From NCBI RefSeq assembly GCF_022808985.1, contig NZ_JAKZFT010000012.1, positions 1 through 64,000 on the forward strand: a stretch of DNA of 64,000 nt, in the 5' to 3' direction. This document shows, piece by piece, positions 48,146 to 59,252 of the stretch. The DNA is from Geotalea sp. SG265. GTDB taxonomy: Bacteria; Desulfobacterota; Desulfuromonadia; Geobacterales; Geobacteraceae. Under the pieces are notes generated by a model. It was not told the DNA's origin and ran no database searches. It worked only from the letters and a program-made list of their open reading frames with translations. A program made the position numbers and the translations under genes. How positions within the stretch are numbered: the stretch's first letter is position 1; each line of letters opens with the position of its first letter.

Positions 48146-48226
48146 ATGCTTGCCAAGATTTTTCTTCTCTTACTTGCCGCCTTGTGGGGCTTGATTATAA
48201 TCATCGCCTTCACCCGGCGCAAATGA
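48146..48226 (+). CDS. 26-residue single-span membrane peptide in the efflux operon
   Basis: A very short open frame encodes one hydrophobic helix (FLLLLAALWGLIIIIAF) between MLAKI and a basic end TRRK. GGAG lies 7 bases before the ATG, a good ribosome-binding site. It lies between operator O2 and the RND adaptor gene, in the same transcript. By position it resembles small accessory proteins of RND pumps such as E. coli AcrZ, although no sequence similarity is claimed. Its size and low complexity make chance possible. Confidence 0.6.
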   Translation: MLAKIFLLLLAALWGLIIIIAFTRRK

Positions 48227-48287
48227 ACCTGCCGCTGCAGCCGCGCTTGGAGCGGTTGTATTAAACAAAATCATACGAGGTGTTTCA

Positions 48288-49490
48288 ATGCAGATCACGA
48301 AGAGAGCACAGTTCATTGCCACCATGGCCATTATCAGTGGATTCATGCTGCTGTCCGGGTGCGGGAAAAAGCAACCGGCCGGGCCGGCCAAGATGGGTCC
48401 CCCCGAAGTGGGGGTCATCGAGGTTAAGCCCCAGCGCGTGGCTCTGACGACAGAGGTGCCGGGCCGGACTTCGCCATTCCTTATTGCCGAGGTCAGACCC
48501 CAGGTGAGCGGCATTATCCAGAAGCGGATCTTTGAAGAAGGTACTGATGTGAAGGCCGGGCAGGTGCTATACTTGATCGATGCTGCCCCCTATCAGGCGG
48601 CGTACGCCAGTGCCAAGGCCGCTGAAGCTCGTGCAGAAGCGAACCTGGTCCCGGCCAGGCTCAAGGAGGAACGCTTCCGGGAGCTGGTGAAGATCAAGGC
48701 TGTGAGCCAGCAGGATTACGATAATGCCTATGCCTCGCTGAAACAGGCTGAAGCTGAAGTTGCCGCCGGCAAGGCAGCGGTAGACACCGCCCGCATCAAC
48801 CTGGCGTACACCAAAATCACCGCACCCATTTCCGGCCGCATCGGCCGTTCAGCCGTTACCAACGGTGCCCTGGTGACCGCCAATCAGCCTGCGGCCCTGG
48901 CAACCATCCAGCAGTTGAACTCCATCTATGTGGATGTAACCCAGTCCAACAGTGAAATCCTGCGGCTCAAACGGAGCCTGGCCAGCGGCCTCCTGAAACG
49001 GGACAGGGCTAACCAGGCCCGAGTCAAACTGCTTCTCGAAGATGGGACTCCCTATCCGCTGACGGGAACGCTGAAGTTTTCCGAGGTGAGTGTCGACCAG
49101 AGCACCGGGTCGGTCACCATGCGGGCGGTTTTCCCCAATCCGCAGCAGGTTCTCCTCCCCGGCATGTTCGTCCGGGCCATTCTGGAAGAAGGCATCAACG
49201 AGCAGGCCGTCATGGTGCCCCAGCGCGGCGTGACTCGCGATCCCATGGGGAATGCCATGGTCTTCGTGGTTGGCGCCGGAGAAAAGGTGGAGCCGCGGGT
49301 CATCAAGGTTTCCCGGACGGTGGCGGACAGCTGGCTGGTCAGCGATGGCTTGAAGACGGGGGACCGCATTATTTTGGAAGGTATCCAGAAGGCTCGCCCG
49401 GGCACGCTCGTCAAAGCGGTTGCCTTTGTGCCCAAGCCTGATGCCACACCCGTTTTGCAATCGGCTGCCGCAACCTCCGTCAAGAAATAG
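48288..49490 (+). CDS. RND efflux periplasmic adaptor (MexA/AcrA-type)
   Basis: This 400-residue lipoprotein has lipobox LSGC (Cys25) after a signal segment. The barrel-sandwich domain includes EVRPQVSGIIQKRIFEEGTD and SNSEILRLKRSLASG; the helical hairpin (AAYASAKAAEARAEANLVPA, DNAYASLKQAEAEVAAGKAA) and the membrane-proximal domain (AVMVPQRGVTRDPMG) are typical. It links the inner-membrane pump and the outer channel. Alternative: a MexC-like adaptor. It heads the pump operon downstream of the operator and the small peptide. Confidence 0.94.
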   Translation: MQITKRAQFIATMAIISGFMLLSGCGKKQPAGPAKMGPPEVGVIEVKPQRVALTTEVPGRTSPFLIAEVRPQVSGIIQKRIFEEGTDVKAGQVLYLIDAAPYQAAYASAKAAEARAEANLVPARLKEERFRELVKIKAVSQQDYDNAYASLKQAEAEVAAGKAAVDTARINLAYTKITAPISGRIGRSAVTNGALVTANQPAALATIQQLNSIYVDVTQSNSEILRLKRSLASGLLKRDRANQARVKLLLEDGTPYPLTGTLKFSEVSVDQSTGSVTMRAVFPNPQQVLLPGMFVRAILEEGINEQAVMVPQRGVTRDPMGNAMVFVVGAGEKVEPRVIKVSRTVADSWLVSDGLKTGDRIILEGIQKARPGTLVKAVAFVPKPDATPVLQSAAATSVKK

Positions 49491-49553
49491 AATTGCCCAT
49501 GGGAATTCGCACCATCCATTTTTGCTGCGCAAACTAGCTAAGGAGCTTCTACT

Positions 49554-52500
49554 ATGTTGTCGAAGTTTTTCATAAACAGACCCATCTTCGCCTGGGTCAT
49601 CGCCATCATGGTGATGCTGGCCGGGCTGCTGGCGATCAAGACCCTGCCCGTTTCCCAGTATCCGCCGATCGCGCCGCCCCAGATTACCATCAACGCCATG
49701 TATCCGGGCGCCTCGGCCCAGACCGTCCAGGATACGGTCACCCAGGTGATCGAGCAGAAGCTGAACGGTATCGACAACCTGATCTACATGTCCTCCACCA
49801 GCGATTCGGCGGGGGCCGTGGGCATCAACCTGACCTTCAAGGCGGGAACCGATCCCAACATCGCCCAGGTGCAGGTACAGAACAAGCTGCAGCTGGCAAC
49901 GCCGCTTTTGCCGCAGATTGTGCAGAAGCAGGGCATTCAGGTGGTCAAATCGACCAAGAACTTCCTCATGATCGTCGGGGTAACGTCGGAAGACGGCTCC
50001 ATGGACCGCCCGGCCCTCACCGACTACCTGGTCGCCAATGTCCAGGACATCATCAGCCGGACGGAAGGGGTCGGCGAGTTGACCGTCTTTGGTTCCCAGA
50101 ATGCCATGCGGATCTGGGTGAATCCGGCCAAGCTCAACAACTACCGTCTCACCACCAGTGATGTTATTGCAGCGATTCAGGCCCAGAATGCCCAGGTTTC
50201 TGCCGGTCAGTTCGGCGGAAACCCGGCACCGGCCGGGCAGCAGCTGAATGCCACGATCACCGCGCGGACCCTGCTTCAGACCCCGGAGCAGTTCGACGAC
50301 ATCATCCTCCGCACCAATCCGGACGGTTCGGCCGTCAGGCTGAAGGACGTAGCCGAATGTAAGGTTGGCACCGAGAACTACGACATCGAAGCACGCTACA
50401 AAGGCAAACCCATGGGGGGGATGGCCATCAGGCTGGCAGCGGGGGCCAACGCCCTCGACACCGCCGAGCGAGTCAAGGTCAAGATGGCCGAATTGTCCAA
50501 CTACTTCCCTCACGGGATGAAGGTCGTCTACCCCTACGACACCACCCCCTTCGTCAAGATCTCGCTGAATGAGGTGGTGCATACCCTGATCGAGGCGGTC
50601 TTCCTGGTCTTCATCATCATGTTCATCTTCCTGCAGAACATTCGGGCGACACTCATTCCGACCATCGCCGTCCCGGTCGTCCTGCTCGGCACCATGGGAA
50701 CGCTGTCCATCGCCGGCTTCTCCATCAACACCCTCACCATGTTCGCCCTGGTCATCGTCATCGGCCTTCTGGTGGACGATGCCATCGTTGTCGTAGAAAA
50801 CGTGGAGAGGATCATGTCCGAGGAGGGGCTTTCCCCCCACGACGCGACCATCAAGTCCATGGGACAGATCACCAGTGCCCTGGTGGGCATCGCCACGGTC
50901 CTCACTGCCGTCTTCCTGCCCATGGCCTTTTTCGGCGGCTCCACCGGCGTCATCTACCGCCAGTTCTCCATCACCATCATCTCGGCTATGATCCTCTCGG
51001 TGTTGGTCGCGATGATCCTTACCCCGGCCCTCTGCTCAACGCTGCTCAAGCCAGTGCCGAAGGGCCATGAGCCGGGAGAATACGGCTGGTTCCGGGGATT
51101 CTTTCACCGGTTCAATCAGGTTTTTGACTGGGGACGGGGCAAATATGAAGGGATCGTCGGGCGCTCCTTCGGCAAGCCGGTCCGCTACCTGATTCTCTAC
51201 GGAGGCATCGTCGCCGCCATGGCCTTCTTCTTTCTCCATCTGCCGACGGCGTTTCTCCCCGACGAGGACCAGGGCTTCATCATCTGTCAGGTCCAGCTTC
51301 CTGCCGGAGCCACCCAGGAACGGACCATGAAGGTCATCGAGCAGCTGGAACACCATTTTCTGGAGAATGAGAAAAAATCGGTCGAGGCGATTATCACTGT
51401 TGCCGGCTTCAGTTTTGCCGGCCGTGGCCAGAACATGGGGCTTGCCTTTGTCAGGCTGAAAGACTGGGAACTGCGCAAAACTCCCGACCTGAAAGCACCG
51501 GCAGTGGCCGGTCGCGCCATGGCGGCGTTTTCCAAATTCCGCGATGGTCTCGCCTTCGCTTTTTCGCCACCGGCTGTTGTCGAGCTGGGACAGGCGAACG
51601 GTTTCGACTTCCAGCTGCAGGATCGCGGCGGCCTGGGACATGAGAAGCTGATGGAGGCGCGAGGCCAGCTTCTTGGCATGGCCATGAAGAATCCCAAGCT
51701 GATTGCGGTGCGCCCCAACGGGCAGGAGGATTCACCACAGTTCAAACTGGACATCGATGATGTACGTGCCGGTGCTCTCGGAGTTAATCTGGCTGACGTC
51801 AACAACGTGCTTGCCACTGCCTGGGGAAGCGCATACGTCAACGACTTCATCCAAAACGGTCGCGTCAAGAAGGTCTATCTTCAGGCCGATCCCAAATCAC
51901 GGATGCTGCCGGAAGACATCAACGGCTGGTATGTGCGCAACAACCAGGGAGAGATGGTACCTTTTTCCGCTTTCGCCACTCCCCGCTGGCAGTACGGTTC
52001 TCCCCGCCTTGAGCGTTACAATGGCATCCCCTCGGCTGAAATCATGGGGCAGGCAGCGCCAGGGGTAAGCACCGGTGAGGCAATGGCGGAGATGGAAAAG
52101 ATGGTTTCCAAGCTGCCGCCGGGCATCGGTTATGAGTGGACCGGCCTCTCCTATGAAGAGAAGGCGGCGGGGAAACAGGCACCAGCGCTCTATGCCATTT
52201 CGTTGCTGGTGGTATTCCTGGCCGTGGCGGCGCTCTATGAGAGCTGGACCATTCCCTTCGTCAACCTGCTCATGCTGCCGCTGGGCCTTGTCGGGGCCGT
52301 CACTGCCGTTAAGTTGCGCATGCTCCCCAACGACGTCTATCTTCAGATCGGCCTTCTGACAACCGTCGGCCTTTCCACGAAGAACGCGATTCTCATCATC
52401 CAGTTCATCAAGGAACAGATGCGCCAGGGGCATGAATTGATGGAGGCGACCCTGGCGGCGGTGAAGATCAGGCTCCGCCCGGTCATCATGACCTCGTTGG

Positions 52501-52721
52501 CCTTCTTCTTCGGCACCTTGCCTCTGGCGCTGACCAAGGGGGCAGGGGCTGCAGCCCAGAATGCCATCGGTACCGCCGTGACAGGGGGGCTTCTTTCCGC
52601 TACCTTCATCGACTTGATCTTTATTCCGTTTTTCTTTGTGCTGGTTTCCCGCATCTTTGCCAGAAAGAAACAGCCTGCCGTGCAACCAGCCGCTGCCGAA
52701 GTTTTACCAGAGGTGGAATGA
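49554..52721 (+). CDS. RND efflux pump, AcrB/MexB-type
   Basis: This 1055-residue inner-membrane transporter starts [20 protein letters not shown], the hydrophobic family opening, and has 12 predicted spans with two large periplasmic loops. [18 protein letters not shown] carries the Asp pair of proton relay, and [18 protein letters not shown] is the matching C-terminal helix. The length equals that of AcrB (1049). It pumps hydrophobic, amphiphilic compounds out with proton counterflow. Substrate range cannot be predicted. It is followed by the outer membrane factor, whose start is 2 bases away. Confidence 0.97.
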   Translation: MLSKFFINRPIFAWVIAIMVMLAGLLAIKTLPVSQYPPIAPPQITINAMYPGASAQTVQDTVTQVIEQKLNGIDNLIYMSSTSDSAGAVGINLTFKAGTDPNIAQVQVQNKLQLATPLLPQIVQKQGIQVVKSTKNFLMIVGVTSEDGSMDRPALTDYLVANVQDIISRTEGVGELTVFGSQNAMRIWVNPAKLNNYRLTTSDVIAAIQAQNAQVSAGQFGGNPAPAGQQLNATITARTLLQTPEQFDDIILRTNPDGSAVRLKDVAECKVGTENYDIEARYKGKPMGGMAIRLAAGANALDTAERVKVKMAELSNYFPHGMKVVYPYDTTPFVKISLNEVVHTLIEAVFLVFIIMFIFLQNIRATLIPTIAVPVVLLGTMGTLSIAGFSINTLTMFALVIVIGLLVDDAIVVVENVERIMSEEGLSPHDATIKSMGQITSALVGIATVLTAVFLPMAFFGGSTGVIYRQFSITIISAMILSVLVAMILTPALCSTLLKPVPKGHEPGEYGWFRGFFHRFNQVFDWGRGKYEGIVGRSFGKPVRYLILYGGIVAAMAFFFLHLPTAFLPDEDQGFIICQVQLPAGATQERTMKVIEQLEHHFLENEKKSVEAIITVAGFSFAGRGQNMGLAFVRLKDWELRKTPDLKAPAVAGRAMAAFSKFRDGLAFAFSPPAVVELGQANGFDFQLQDRGGLGHEKLMEARGQLLGMAMKNPKLIAVRPNGQEDSPQFKLDIDDVRAGALGVNLADVNNVLATAWGSAYVNDFIQNGRVKKVYLQADPKSRMLPEDINGWYVRNNQGEMVPFSAFATPRWQYGSPRLERYNGIPSAEIMGQAAPGVSTGEAMAEMEKMVSKLPPGIGYEWTGLSYEEKAAGKQAPALYAISLLVVFLAVAALYESWTIPFVNLLMLPLGLVGAVTAVKLRMLPNDVYLQIGLLTTVGLSTKNAILIIQFIKEQMRQGHELMEATLAAVKIRLRPVIMTSLAFFFGTLPLALTKGAGAAAQNAIGTAVTGGLLSATFIDLIFIPFFFVLVSRIFARKKQPAVQPAAAEVLPEVE

Positions 52722-52722
52722 T

Positions 52723-54147
52723 ATGAAACAGTTGAAAAAATCCCTTTTCCTGGTGCTGGGATTATTACTTGGCCTGAATGGTTGTACCACCATGGCCCCG
52801 AAATACACCCAGCCCGCCGCGCCGGTGCCCAATGCCTGGCCTGCCGGCCCTGCCTACAAAACGGAAGCGGCTAAGCCTGGGCAGAAGCCTCTGGCCGAAA
52901 TTCCGTGGCAGGAATTTTTCGTCGATCCACAGCTACAGAAGCTGATTGCACTTTCCCTGGACAACAACCGCGACCTGCGCGTTGCTGTGCTCAATATGGA
53001 GCGGTTCCAGGCCCAGTACCAGATCAGGCGCGCCGACCTCTTTCCCAGTGTGGATGCCAGTGCAGGAGCCGCCTATCAGCGGGTTCCCGAGGATCTCTCC
53101 GCCACCGGCCAGGCGAAGACCATTCACCAATACGACGTCGGGCTGGGAGTCAGCTCATATGAACTCGACCTCTTCGGTCGGGTGCGAAGCCTGAAGGATC
53201 AGGCCCTCGAACAGTATCTGGCCACGGAGCAGGCCAGGCGCAGCGTACAGATCACCCTCGTATCCCAGGTGGCTACCGCCTATCTGACCCTGGCATCGGA
53301 CCTGGAGCGACTGCAGCTGGCCAAGGACACCTTGGCCAACCAGCAGGAATCCTACAAGCTGACCAAGAGCCGTTTCGATTCCGGTGTCTCCTCGGCCTTG
53401 GATCTGCAACAGGCCCAGACCAGCGTCGATGCTGCACGGGTGGATATCGCCCGTTACACTGCTCTGATAGCCCAGGACCAAAACGCCCTGAGCCTGGTGG
53501 TCGGAGCATCGGTGCCGGCGGACCTGCTGCCCCAGTCTCTTTCCGAAAATCTCACTGCCTTGAAGGACGTGGCTCCCGGCCTGCCCTCAGATGTTCTCCT
53601 CAACCGACCGGACATCCTCCAGGCCGAATTCCTGCTCAAAGGAGCCAATGCCAACATCGGTGCAGCGCGGGCAGCTTTCTTCCCCCGCATTACCCTGACC
53701 TCCAGCGTCGGTTTCGGCAGCGATGAGTTGGCCGGGCTCTTCACGGGGGGAAATTTCACCTGGAGTTTTGCACCGCGGATCTCCGTGCCGATCTTCGAGG
53801 GTGGACGCAATCGTGCCAACCTGAAAGTGGCGGAAGTGGACCGGGATATCGCCGTGGCCCAGTATGAAAAGGCCATCCAGATCGCCTTCCGCGAAGTGGC
53901 AGACGCCCTTGCCCAGCGTGGAACCATCGATGAGCAGGTGGCGGCACAACAGTCCCTTACCGATGCCACTGCCGAAAGTTTCCGCCTTTCCCAGGCCCGT
54001 TACGAAAGAGGGGTCGACAGCTACCTGAATGTCCTCGATTCGCAGCGTTCTCTGTATGCGGCCCAACAGAACCTGATCAGCGCCCGGTTGATAAGGCTCA
54101 GCAACATGGTTGCCCTTTACAAGGTATTGGGAGGCGGGAGCAGATAG
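52723..54147 (+). CDS. RND outer membrane factor (OprM/NodT-type lipoprotein)
   Basis: This 474-residue protein has a signal with lipobox LNGC (Cys21) and long helical segments typical of OprM-like trimers ([40 protein letters not shown]-like, [60 protein letters not shown]). It completes the tripartite RND pump. The start at 52723 lies 2 bases after the pump stop. An intrinsic terminator follows at 54169-54207. Confidence 0.95.
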   Translation: MKQLKKSLFLVLGLLLGLNGCTTMAPKYTQPAAPVPNAWPAGPAYKTEAAKPGQKPLAEIPWQEFFVDPQLQKLIALSLDNNRDLRVAVLNMERFQAQYQIRRADLFPSVDASAGAAYQRVPEDLSATGQAKTIHQYDVGLGVSSYELDLFGRVRSLKDQALEQYLATEQARRSVQITLVSQVATAYLTLASDLERLQLAKDTLANQQESYKLTKSRFDSGVSSALDLQQAQTSVDAARVDIARYTALIAQDQNALSLVVGASVPADLLPQSLSENLTALKDVAPGLPSDVLLNRPDILQAEFLLKGANANIGAARAAFFPRITLTSSVGFGSDELAGLFTGGNFTWSFAPRISVPIFEGGRNRANLKVAEVDRDIAVAQYEKAIQIAFREVADALAQRGTIDEQVAAQQSLTDATAESFRLSQARYERGVDSYLNVLDSQRSLYAAQQNLISARLIRLSNMVALYKVLGGGSR

Positions 54148-54168
54148 GATAATACAGCTTGCCGAAAC

Positions 54169-54207
54169 AAAATGGTCCGTCGGAGATATTCCGACGGACC
54201 ATTTTTG
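54169..54207 (+). terminator. Intrinsic terminator of the RND operon
   Basis: ATGGTCCGTCGGA and TCCGACGGACCAT form a 13-bp stem, followed by TTTTTGTTTC. Flanking A and T runs let it work in both directions. Confidence 0.92.
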
Positions 54208-54239
54208 TTTCAGGAGCGCTTATTCGGTGAAAATTCGCC

Positions 54240-54268
54240 TTGACAGTTAAAATAGAGTTAGTTTAATA
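54240..54268 (+). promoter_or_regulatory. Promoter of the marR-type gene
   Basis: TTGACA (54240-54245) and TTAATA (54263-54268), 17-base spacer, about 30 bases upstream of the start codon. Confidence 0.7.
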
Positions 54269-54273
54269 TTAAA
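54262..54273. promoter_or_regulatory. Possible MarR operator
   Basis: TTTAATATTAAA is a perfect 12-bp palindrome overlapping the -10 region of the marR-type promoter, fitting autorepression. Confidence 0.55.
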
Positions 54274-54300
54274 TTATATCGAAGAATTAAAAGGATCCCC

Positions 54301-54774
54301 ATGCAGAAAAAAAACAATTCCTCTTTTCGTGCCTTGAATACCTATACCAAGCTAATGCGGGCTGCAGAATCAGTTACCGTTCGAGTCAACCGCTTTATGT
54401 CGGCTGCGGACCTGACCATCAGTCAGTTTGGTGTTCTTGAGGCATTGTATCACAAGGGTCCGCTGTGTCAGCGTGACCTGGCAGCAAAGATTCTGAAAAG
54501 CACCGGCAATATCACCATGGTCATTGATAACCTGGAAAAGCGCCACCTTGTCAGGCGGGAGCGGGATACCGAAGACAGACGCTATCTGACAGTTCATTTA
54601 ACGGATGGAGGGGAAAAACTGATCGCCCAGGTCTTTACTGCAGTAGAAGCAGCTATCGTCAAAGAAATGTCGGAATTGACCGAAAAGGAACAGGAACAAC
54701 TGGGGGTGCTGTGTAAAAAGCTCGGTTTAAAAGAAGGGGCAAGTAGCAAGGGAAGAGAAAATTTGTCAAAGTAG
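54301..54774 (+). CDS. MarR-family transcriptional regulator
   Basis: This 157-residue winged-helix regulator has helical dimer ends and a DNA-binding core (LTISQFGVLEALYHKGPLCQ, KSTGNITMVIDNLEKRHLVR, DRRYLTVHLTDGGEKL). It binds small ligands and represses transcription, probably of itself, since a palindrome overlaps its promoter. The target genes are unknown; it lies just after the RND operon but on a separate transcript. A bidirectional terminator follows at 54846-54879. Confidence 0.9.
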   Translation: MQKKNNSSFRALNTYTKLMRAAESVTVRVNRFMSAADLTISQFGVLEALYHKGPLCQRDLAAKILKSTGNITMVIDNLEKRHLVRRERDTEDRRYLTVHLTDGGEKLIAQVFTAVEAAIVKEMSELTEKEQEQLGVLCKKLGLKEGASSKGRENLSK

Positions 54775-54845
54775 TCTAATTTAAAACAGCATGAACTTAA
54801 AGCCAAGGTGGCAATATAGTAGGACAATTGATAGCGGCAAAGACA

Positions 54846-54879
54846 CAAAAAGGGGTGGCTGATTAGCCATCCCTTTTTG
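54846..54879. terminator. Bidirectional terminator between marR and tatA genes
   Basis: AAAAAGGGGTGGCT pairs with AGCCATCCCTTTTT, so a T-run follows the stem on both strands. Confidence 0.9.
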
Positions 54880-54907
54880 TTTTCAGAGCTGATTCGTAAG
54901 GAAGGGA

Positions 54908-55099
54908 TCACCCTTCCTTTTTCCCTTCGTCATCTTTGCGAGGTTTGATTTCTATTTCGTCCTTGCCTTCGGACGCGCGCTTGAAGTTCTTGATGCTTTT
55001 GCCCAATGCGCTGCCGATCTCCGGCAGTTTGCCCGCTCCGAATATGACCATGACTATTACCAGGATGACAATGAGTTCCGGCATGCCGAATCCAAACAT
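54908..55099 (-). CDS. tatA: TatA/TatE-type twin-arginine translocase subunit
   Basis: This 63-residue protein has one N-terminal membrane span ([20 protein letters not shown]) followed by the [20 protein letters not shown] amphipathic helix and a charged tail. This is the classic TatA/E pattern for exporting folded proteins. The start at 55099 follows GGAGGA; the frame open further upstream is not coding-like. No tatB or tatC lies beside it. It is divergent from the response regulator gene. Confidence 0.95.
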   Translation of the reverse strand: MFGFGMPELIVILVIVMVIFGAGKLPEIGSALGKSIKNFKRASEGKDEIEIKPRKDDEGKKEG

Positions 55100-55262
55100 A
55101 AATCCTCCATATATGCGCAAAATTTCTGCAAGTATTGCATTGCATCGGCAAAAAATCAAGCTATTACCTGCTTTGTGGCCTCGCCTGTCGCGAAACGAAA
55201 TTAATTGCACATTAATTTTGAGATCGGTATATTAATTGACAGTAAAAAAAGAGGGCAAGCAC

Positions 55263-55721
55263 GTGAAAATGATTTTGCTGGTTGAGGATAACCCCGATGA
55301 CGAGGCTTTGACTTTGCGGGCGCTGCAGAAGGCCGCCGCGAGCCATGAGATAGTCATTGCCCATGATGGGGTCGAGGCCCTTGATATAGCCTTTGGACGC
55401 GGACCTGCCGCGGGTATCCATGGGCATGTCAAGCCGCAACTGATACTGTTGGACCTGAAGCTCCCCAAGGTGGACGGCCTGGAGGTGCTGCGCCAGTTGC
55501 GGGCAAATCCGGAAACGAGGACCATCCCTATTGTCGTATTCACCTCCTCTTCTGAGGAGCAGGATATCATGCGCAGTTATGGCCTGGGAGCGAACAGTTA
55601 TATCCGCAAACCGGTGGAGTTCAGACAGTTCTGCGAGGCGCTCCGCCAGATCAGCAGTTATTGGCTATCCCTATGTCAACTGCCGCCCCGCGCGATCTGC
55701 TCTTCCGGGCAAAATCTCTGA
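55263..55721 (+). CDS. Rcp1-like response regulator
   Basis: This 152-residue single receiver domain starts VKMILLVEDNPDDEALTLRA, with acceptor Asp in LILLDLKLPKVDGLEVLRQL, switch SSS in VVFTSSSEEQDI and Lys in YIRKPVEFRQF. The start is a GTG at 55263 with GAGGG upstream; an ATG at 55269 is possible. The longer spacer between strands is typical of Rcp1-type regulators that partner phytochrome-like or other kinases. No kinase is nearby. uvrB follows on the same strand 62 bases later. Confidence 0.88.
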   Translation: MKMILLVEDNPDDEALTLRALQKAAASHEIVIAHDGVEALDIAFGRGPAAGIHGHVKPQLILLDLKLPKVDGLEVLRQLRANPETRTIPIVVFTSSSEEQDIMRSYGLGANSYIRKPVEFRQFCEALRQISSYWLSLCQLPPRAICSSGQNL

Positions 55722-55783
55722 ACCTCACTTCCTGCCGTCCCCCCCGCTATGCAAAACCCCATCGACCATGATACTATGCTTGT

Positions 55784-57775
55784 ATGGATTTCAAGCTCAG
55801 CAGTGATTACCAACCCCGGGGAGATCAGCCCCAGGCCATAGACGAACTTTCCCAGGGGGTCCTTCGCGGCGATCGCGACCAGGTGCTTCTGGGGGTCACC
55901 GGTTCCGGCAAGACCTTTACCATGGCCAACATCATCGCCAACGTCAACCGGCCGGCGCTGATTCTGGCTCCCAACAAAACCCTGGCTGCCCAGCTCTACG
56001 GTGAGTTCAAGGAACTCTTCCCCGAAAATGCCGTTGAGTATTTCGTTTCCTACTACGACTATTACCAGCCCGAGGCCTATCTTCCCACCACCGACACCTT
56101 CATAGAAAAAGATTCGTCCATCAACGACGAGATCGACAAGATGCGCCATTCCGCAACCCGTTCGCTGCTTACCCGGCGGGACGTCATCATAGTCGCTTCG
56201 GTTTCCTGCATCTACGGCATCGGTTCGCCGGCATCTTACCAGGAGATGCATATCTTCTTCCACCAGGGGGACGAGGTACCCCGGGACGAGTTCCTGAAGA
56301 AGCTGGTCGGCATCCAGTACGAACGGAACGACGTGGATTTCCACCGCGGCACCTTCCGGGTGCGCGGCGACATCGTCGAGGTCTTTCCGGCACATGACGA
56401 TGAGCGGGCGCTACGTATCGAGTTCTTTGGCGATACGGTGGATGCCGTTTCGGAGATCGATCCCCTGCGCGGCCAGGTTATCCAGAAGTTGGCAAAATGC
56501 GCCATCTACCCGGCATCACATTACGTGGCTAACAAGGAGACTTTGGACCGGGCCATCGAGCAGATCCGCCTGGAACTTGAGGAGCGAATCCGCTTTTTCC
56601 GAGAGCAGAACATGCTGCTGGAAGCACAGCGGATCGAGCAGCGGACCTTTTTCGACATCGAGATGATGGAGGAGATGGGCTTCTGCCAGGGGATCGAGAA
56701 TTATTCCCGCCATTTCGACGGCCGGGGCGCCGGTGAGCCCCCCTATACCCTGCTCGACTATTTCCCCCGGGACTTCGTCCTCTTCATCGACGAATCCCAC
56801 ATCACGGTTTCACAGGTGGGGGGGATGTACCGGGGAGACCGCAGCCGCAAGGAAACCCTGGTCAACTACGGCTTTCGTCTGCCCTCTGCCCTTGACAACC
56901 GGCCCCTCAACTTTCAGGAATTTACACGGAAGCTGAATCAGGCCGTCTATGTCTCGGCGACACCGGCTGAATACGAGCTGAAGCAGGCGGGTGGCGTGGT
57001 GGTGGAGCAGGTCATCAGGCCGACGGGACTTCTGGACCCGCAGGTGGAGGTGCGCCCCGCCTCCGGCCAGGTGGACGACCTGCTCCATGAAGTGCGGCTC
57101 ACGGTCGAAAAAGGCGAGCGGGTCCTGGTGACGACGCTGACCAAACGGATGGCCGAGGAGCTGACCGATTACTACCGGGAGTTAGGGGTCAGGGTTCGCT
57201 ATCTCCATTCGGACATCGACACCATTCAGCGGATGCAGATCATCCGTGATCTCAGGCTCGGGGAATTCGACGTGCTGGTGGGAATCAACCTGCTCCGGGA
57301 GGGGCTGGACATCCCCGAGGTCTCCCTGGTGGCGATCCTCGATGCGGACAAGGAGGGTTTTCTCCGCTCGGAACGTTCCCTGATCCAGACCTGCGGCCGA
57401 GCCGCCCGCAACCTCTCGGGCCGGGTCATCATGTATGCCGATAACGTTACCGGTTCCATGCAGGCCTGCATCGACATCACTTCGCGGCGGCGGCAGATTC
57501 AGCAGGAGTATAACCGGGAGCACAACATCACCCCCCAAAGTGTGCGGAAGCAGATACGGAACATTCTCGAATCGGTGGAGGAGCATGACTATGTTACGGT
57601 GCCGCTGGCAGCCGAACCCTTGGAGGAATACGTGGCGGCCAAGGATGTTCCGAAGCTGGTGAAGAAGCTGCGCAAGGAAATGCTGGCGGCGGCCAGGGAG
57701 CTTGATTTCGAAAAGGCGGCGGCACTGCGGGACCGGGTCAGGAAGCTTGAGGACCAGTCTCTGAAGCTCGGTTAA
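55784..57775 (+). CDS. uvrB: UvrABC excision nuclease subunit B
   Basis: This 663-residue helicase-like protein starts [20 protein letters not shown]. Walker A is GVTGSGKT (about 37-44), the beta-hairpin that pries DNA open is [20 protein letters not shown], the DESH box is in LFIDESHIT, and the C-terminal UVR motif is in [20 protein letters not shown]-like sequence. It verifies damage and loads UvrC in nucleotide excision repair. Its stop is 2 bases from the convergent pcnB stop. No clear LexA box was recognised. Confidence 0.98.
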   Translation: MDFKLSSDYQPRGDQPQAIDELSQGVLRGDRDQVLLGVTGSGKTFTMANIIANVNRPALILAPNKTLAAQLYGEFKELFPENAVEYFVSYYDYYQPEAYLPTTDTFIEKDSSINDEIDKMRHSATRSLLTRRDVIIVASVSCIYGIGSPASYQEMHIFFHQGDEVPRDEFLKKLVGIQYERNDVDFHRGTFRVRGDIVEVFPAHDDERALRIEFFGDTVDAVSEIDPLRGQVIQKLAKCAIYPASHYVANKETLDRAIEQIRLELEERIRFFREQNMLLEAQRIEQRTFFDIEMMEEMGFCQGIENYSRHFDGRGAGEPPYTLLDYFPRDFVLFIDESHITVSQVGGMYRGDRSRKETLVNYGFRLPSALDNRPLNFQEFTRKLNQAVYVSATPAEYELKQAGGVVVEQVIRPTGLLDPQVEVRPASGQVDDLLHEVRLTVEKGERVLVTTLTKRMAEELTDYYRELGVRVRYLHSDIDTIQRMQIIRDLRLGEFDVLVGINLLREGLDIPEVSLVAILDADKEGFLRSERSLIQTCGRAARNLSGRVIMYADNVTGSMQACIDITSRRRQIQQEYNREHNITPQSVRKQIRNILESVEEHDYVTVPLAAEPLEEYVAAKDVPKLVKKLRKEMLAAARELDFEKAAALRDRVRKLEDQSLKLG

Positions 57776-57777
57776 GG

Positions 57778-59142
57778 CTAATCGACTCCTTCGCTGTGGT
57801 CTTGGGAGGGTTTTTTTCTGCGTTTCCGGCGCCGCCGGCGCTTTTGCCGGGGCTCCCCTTCCTGCTGGATTTCCGGTTGTGGTTCCAGCCGGAATTTTTC
57901 CCACCAATTCACGATCTTGGCATCTTCACCGGTGACGTTTGCCATAAAGCGCAAATAGGCCAGTGCTTCGGCAAAGCCATGGCGGGTGGCGAAGGTTTCG
58001 GGGTGGCGCCCGGGAATCTTGCGCAGCCGGTATTGGCTGGTCAGGATGTCGCGCATGAGGATGGCGACCCGGTTGGGAAATTGCACAGTAGGGGAGACTT
58101 CTCCCATGAATTCGGCGACAGCCGCATTGACCGCAGGATGGGCGGGCAGCCCCTCCTTGCGAAAGCGATCCGCCTTTTCCTGCAGGTACTGGCCGAACAT
58201 CAGGGCAAAAAGCAGCGGCGGCTGCACTTTTTCTCCATTCTGCAGCAGGACGTCCACGTGGTCCAGTGCCTTGCCCACCCAGGTATGGGGGAAGCCGTCG
58301 CTCTCCCGGTCGAGCCACCGGCTGAAATGGGGGAAGAGGGCGGCAAAAATACCGCTTTGCCGCAGAAGCTGGTAAGTCCGCTCAGCCGCTCCCAGCAGGA
58401 GCAATTTGAGAACTTCTTCGTAGAGTCGCGGGGGAGAGGCCTTGGTGACCGTGGCACCCAGTTCGAGAATGGTGTGCCAGGTGGTGCCTTCGATGCTGAA
58501 GCCGAGCATGGCGGCAAAGCGCACGGCTCGGATCATCCTTACAGGGTCTTCGACGAAGCGTACTGCCGGGTCGCCGATGGTTCTGATCACCCCCCGCTGC
58601 AGATCCTCCAGCCCTCCCACATAATCGATGAGGGAAAAATCGCTGATATTATAGGCCAGGGCATTGACGGTGAAATCTCTCCTGACGGCATCTTCCTCAG
58701 GGGTGCCGAAGATGTTGTCCCGCAGGACCATGCCGTCCTCACTTTTCAGCAGGCGCGGCACATCGCTGGTCGAAGTGCGTCCCTCCGGCTGGTCCATGGA
58801 CAGCGATTCATCGGCAGGCATATCATCAAGCCGTGCAGAACGGAACGTGGCCACTTCGACAATCTCGTCGTGGAAATGCAGGTGGGCGAGCCGAAAACGC
58901 CTGCCGATCAGGCGGCAGTTGCGGAACATTTTCTTGATTTGCACTGGTGTTGCATTGGTGACAATATCGAAATCCTTCGGTTCCCTTCCCAGCAATAGGT
59001 CGCGCACTCCTCCTCCGACAAGGTAGGCAGTAAAGCCGTTGTCTTTGAGGCGGTAGAGGACTCTGACAGCGTTGGGACTAAGGGAACGGCGAGAAATGGT
59101 GTGGTCTGCACGGGGAATTATCAGCGGCTTGAGTGGTTCCAT
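57778..59142 (-). CDS. pcnB: Poly(A) polymerase I
   Basis: This 454-residue class II nucleotidyltransferase opens with RRSLSPNAVRVLYRLKDNGF and AYLVGGGVRDLLLGREPKDF, the GG and DxD catalytic centre. NCRLIGRRFRLAHLHF and GTPEEDAVRRDFTVNALAYN are PcnB signatures. It adds poly(A) tails to RNA and promotes decay. The C-terminus is strongly basic (QKRRRRRKRRKKPSQD), likely RNA-binding. Distinguished from CCA-adding enzyme by the Arg-rich tail and start pattern. The stop is 2 bases from the uvrB stop. Confidence 0.9.
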   Translation of the reverse strand: MEPLKPLIIPRADHTISRRSLSPNAVRVLYRLKDNGFTAYLVGGGVRDLLLGREPKDFDIVTNATPVQIKKMFRNCRLIGRRFRLAHLHFHDEIVEVATFRSARLDDMPADESLSMDQPEGRTSTSDVPRLLKSEDGMVLRDNIFGTPEEDAVRRDFTVNALAYNISDFSLIDYVGGLEDLQRGVIRTIGDPAVRFVEDPVRMIRAVRFAAMLGFSIEGTTWHTILELGATVTKASPPRLYEEVLKLLLLGAAERTYQLLRQSGIFAALFPHFSRWLDRESDGFPHTWVGKALDHVDVLLQNGEKVQPPLLFALMFGQYLQEKADRFRKEGLPAHPAVNAAVAEFMGEVSPTVQFPNRVAILMRDILTSQYRLRKIPGRHPETFATRHGFAEALAYLRFMANVTGEDAKIVNWWEKFRLEPQPEIQQEGEPRQKRRRRRKRRKKPSQDHSEGVD

Positions 59143-59252
59143 ATGGCTAGTACCCTACCACATCTGGCCGAGAAAGGCAAAGCGCCAGGAAAAGGTGATT
59201 ATTTGACTTTGGTCATATGCTGTCCACACCTGCAGCCGGTATGATGGGGGCC

